Shown here in pieces: positions 5,852 to 5,971 of a DNA stretch of 5,971 bases; within the stretch, counting starts at the first letter, position 1; every line of letters starts with the position of its first letter. The translations under genes were made by a program, and so were the position numbers. Below the pieces are notes generated by a model, which saw only the letters and a list, made by a program, of their open reading frames with translations, was not told where the DNA came from and searched no databases. The DNA comes from Cellvibrionaceae bacterium. GTDB taxonomy: Bacteria; Pseudomonadota; Gammaproteobacteria; Pseudomonadales; Cellvibrionaceae. The stretch covers positions 1 to 5,971 of the forward strand of contig JALUYN010000646.1 of assembly GCA_027012915.1 (NCBI GenBank). The letters run 5' to 3'.

Positions 5852-5971
5852 CCTTAGGGCCTGTTAACACTAATTCTGATGCTTCTGTTGCGTCTCAAAT
5901 CGCGCCAATCTAGGCGCGAGAAGCGAGTTTAGTGGTTCTAAACGAGCGACGAGCAACAACGAGTGGCGCGA
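5852..5971. repeat. Structured non-coding segment, probable end of a dispersed repeat or miniature element
   Basis: No gene is seen here. The segment holds the 8-bp palindrome TGTTAACA (5862-5869); a 7-bp hairpin TCGCGCC/GGCGCGA (5900-5906 and 5913-5919) with a 6-nt loop; a 6-bp hairpin GTTTAG/CTAAAC (5927-5932 and 5938-5943) with a 5-nt loop; and TGGCGCGA at the window edge (5964-5971), which is the complement of TCGCGCCA at 5900-5907 and could close a larger stem around the second hairpin. CGAG recurs five times between 5917 and 5963. Nested inverted repeats in an intergenic region suggest a REP/MITE-like element. The left limit is a guess from where the structure begins, and the right part is cut off. 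Confidence 0.5.

Noticed and set aside
5852..5971. A CRISPR array or tRNA/rRNA gene in the right-hand gap
   Set aside because: There are no regular repeats with spacers, and the inverted repeats do not form a cloverleaf.

Overview
The window (about 50% G+C) reads as chromosomal DNA of a Gram-negative, probably marine gammaproteobacterium. The evidence is an outer-membrane phospholipase A (PldA) clearly of the gammaproteobacterial type, a phosphorelay sensor with the ArcB/BarA/EvgS-like REC-HPt tail, a Tat lipoprotein leader and ordinary proteobacterial codon use. The genus cannot be set from this sequence. All recognised genes lie on the minus strand, so they are read from the right end of the window to the left.

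Right end (5781-5971): a non-coding stretch. Its outer part (about 5852-5971) is dense in small inverted repeats and CGAG motifs and looks like one end of a dispersed repeat or miniature element that continues past the window. Its inner part may carry the promoter of the first gene, with a two-copy direct repeat just upstream.

Lipid/ester hydrolase pair (3369-5780): a 433-residue protein fusing an N-terminal DUF1232 membrane domain to a C-terminal alpha/beta hydrolase is followed after 21 nt by pldA. A G+C-rich hairpin sits 16 nt after pldA.

Phosphorelay pair (637-3271): a sigma70-like promoter (TTGACT-17-GATTAT) lies right beside that hairpin and drives a NarL/LuxR-type response regulator. 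This is followed after 19 nt by a soluble hybrid histidine kinase, PAS-HisKA-HATPase-REC-HPt. Together they hold every residue of a complete His-Asp-His-Asp relay (H189, D483 and H604 of the kinase, D58 of the regulator).

Left end (1-591): 45 nt after the kinase comes a 121-residue secreted Cys-rich protein of unknown role, then a candidate terminator, then the 5' end of a Tat-exported lipoprotein cut by the window edge. The signal sensed and the genes controlled by the phosphorelay are not shown by the sequence. The downstream secreted proteins are candidates by position only.
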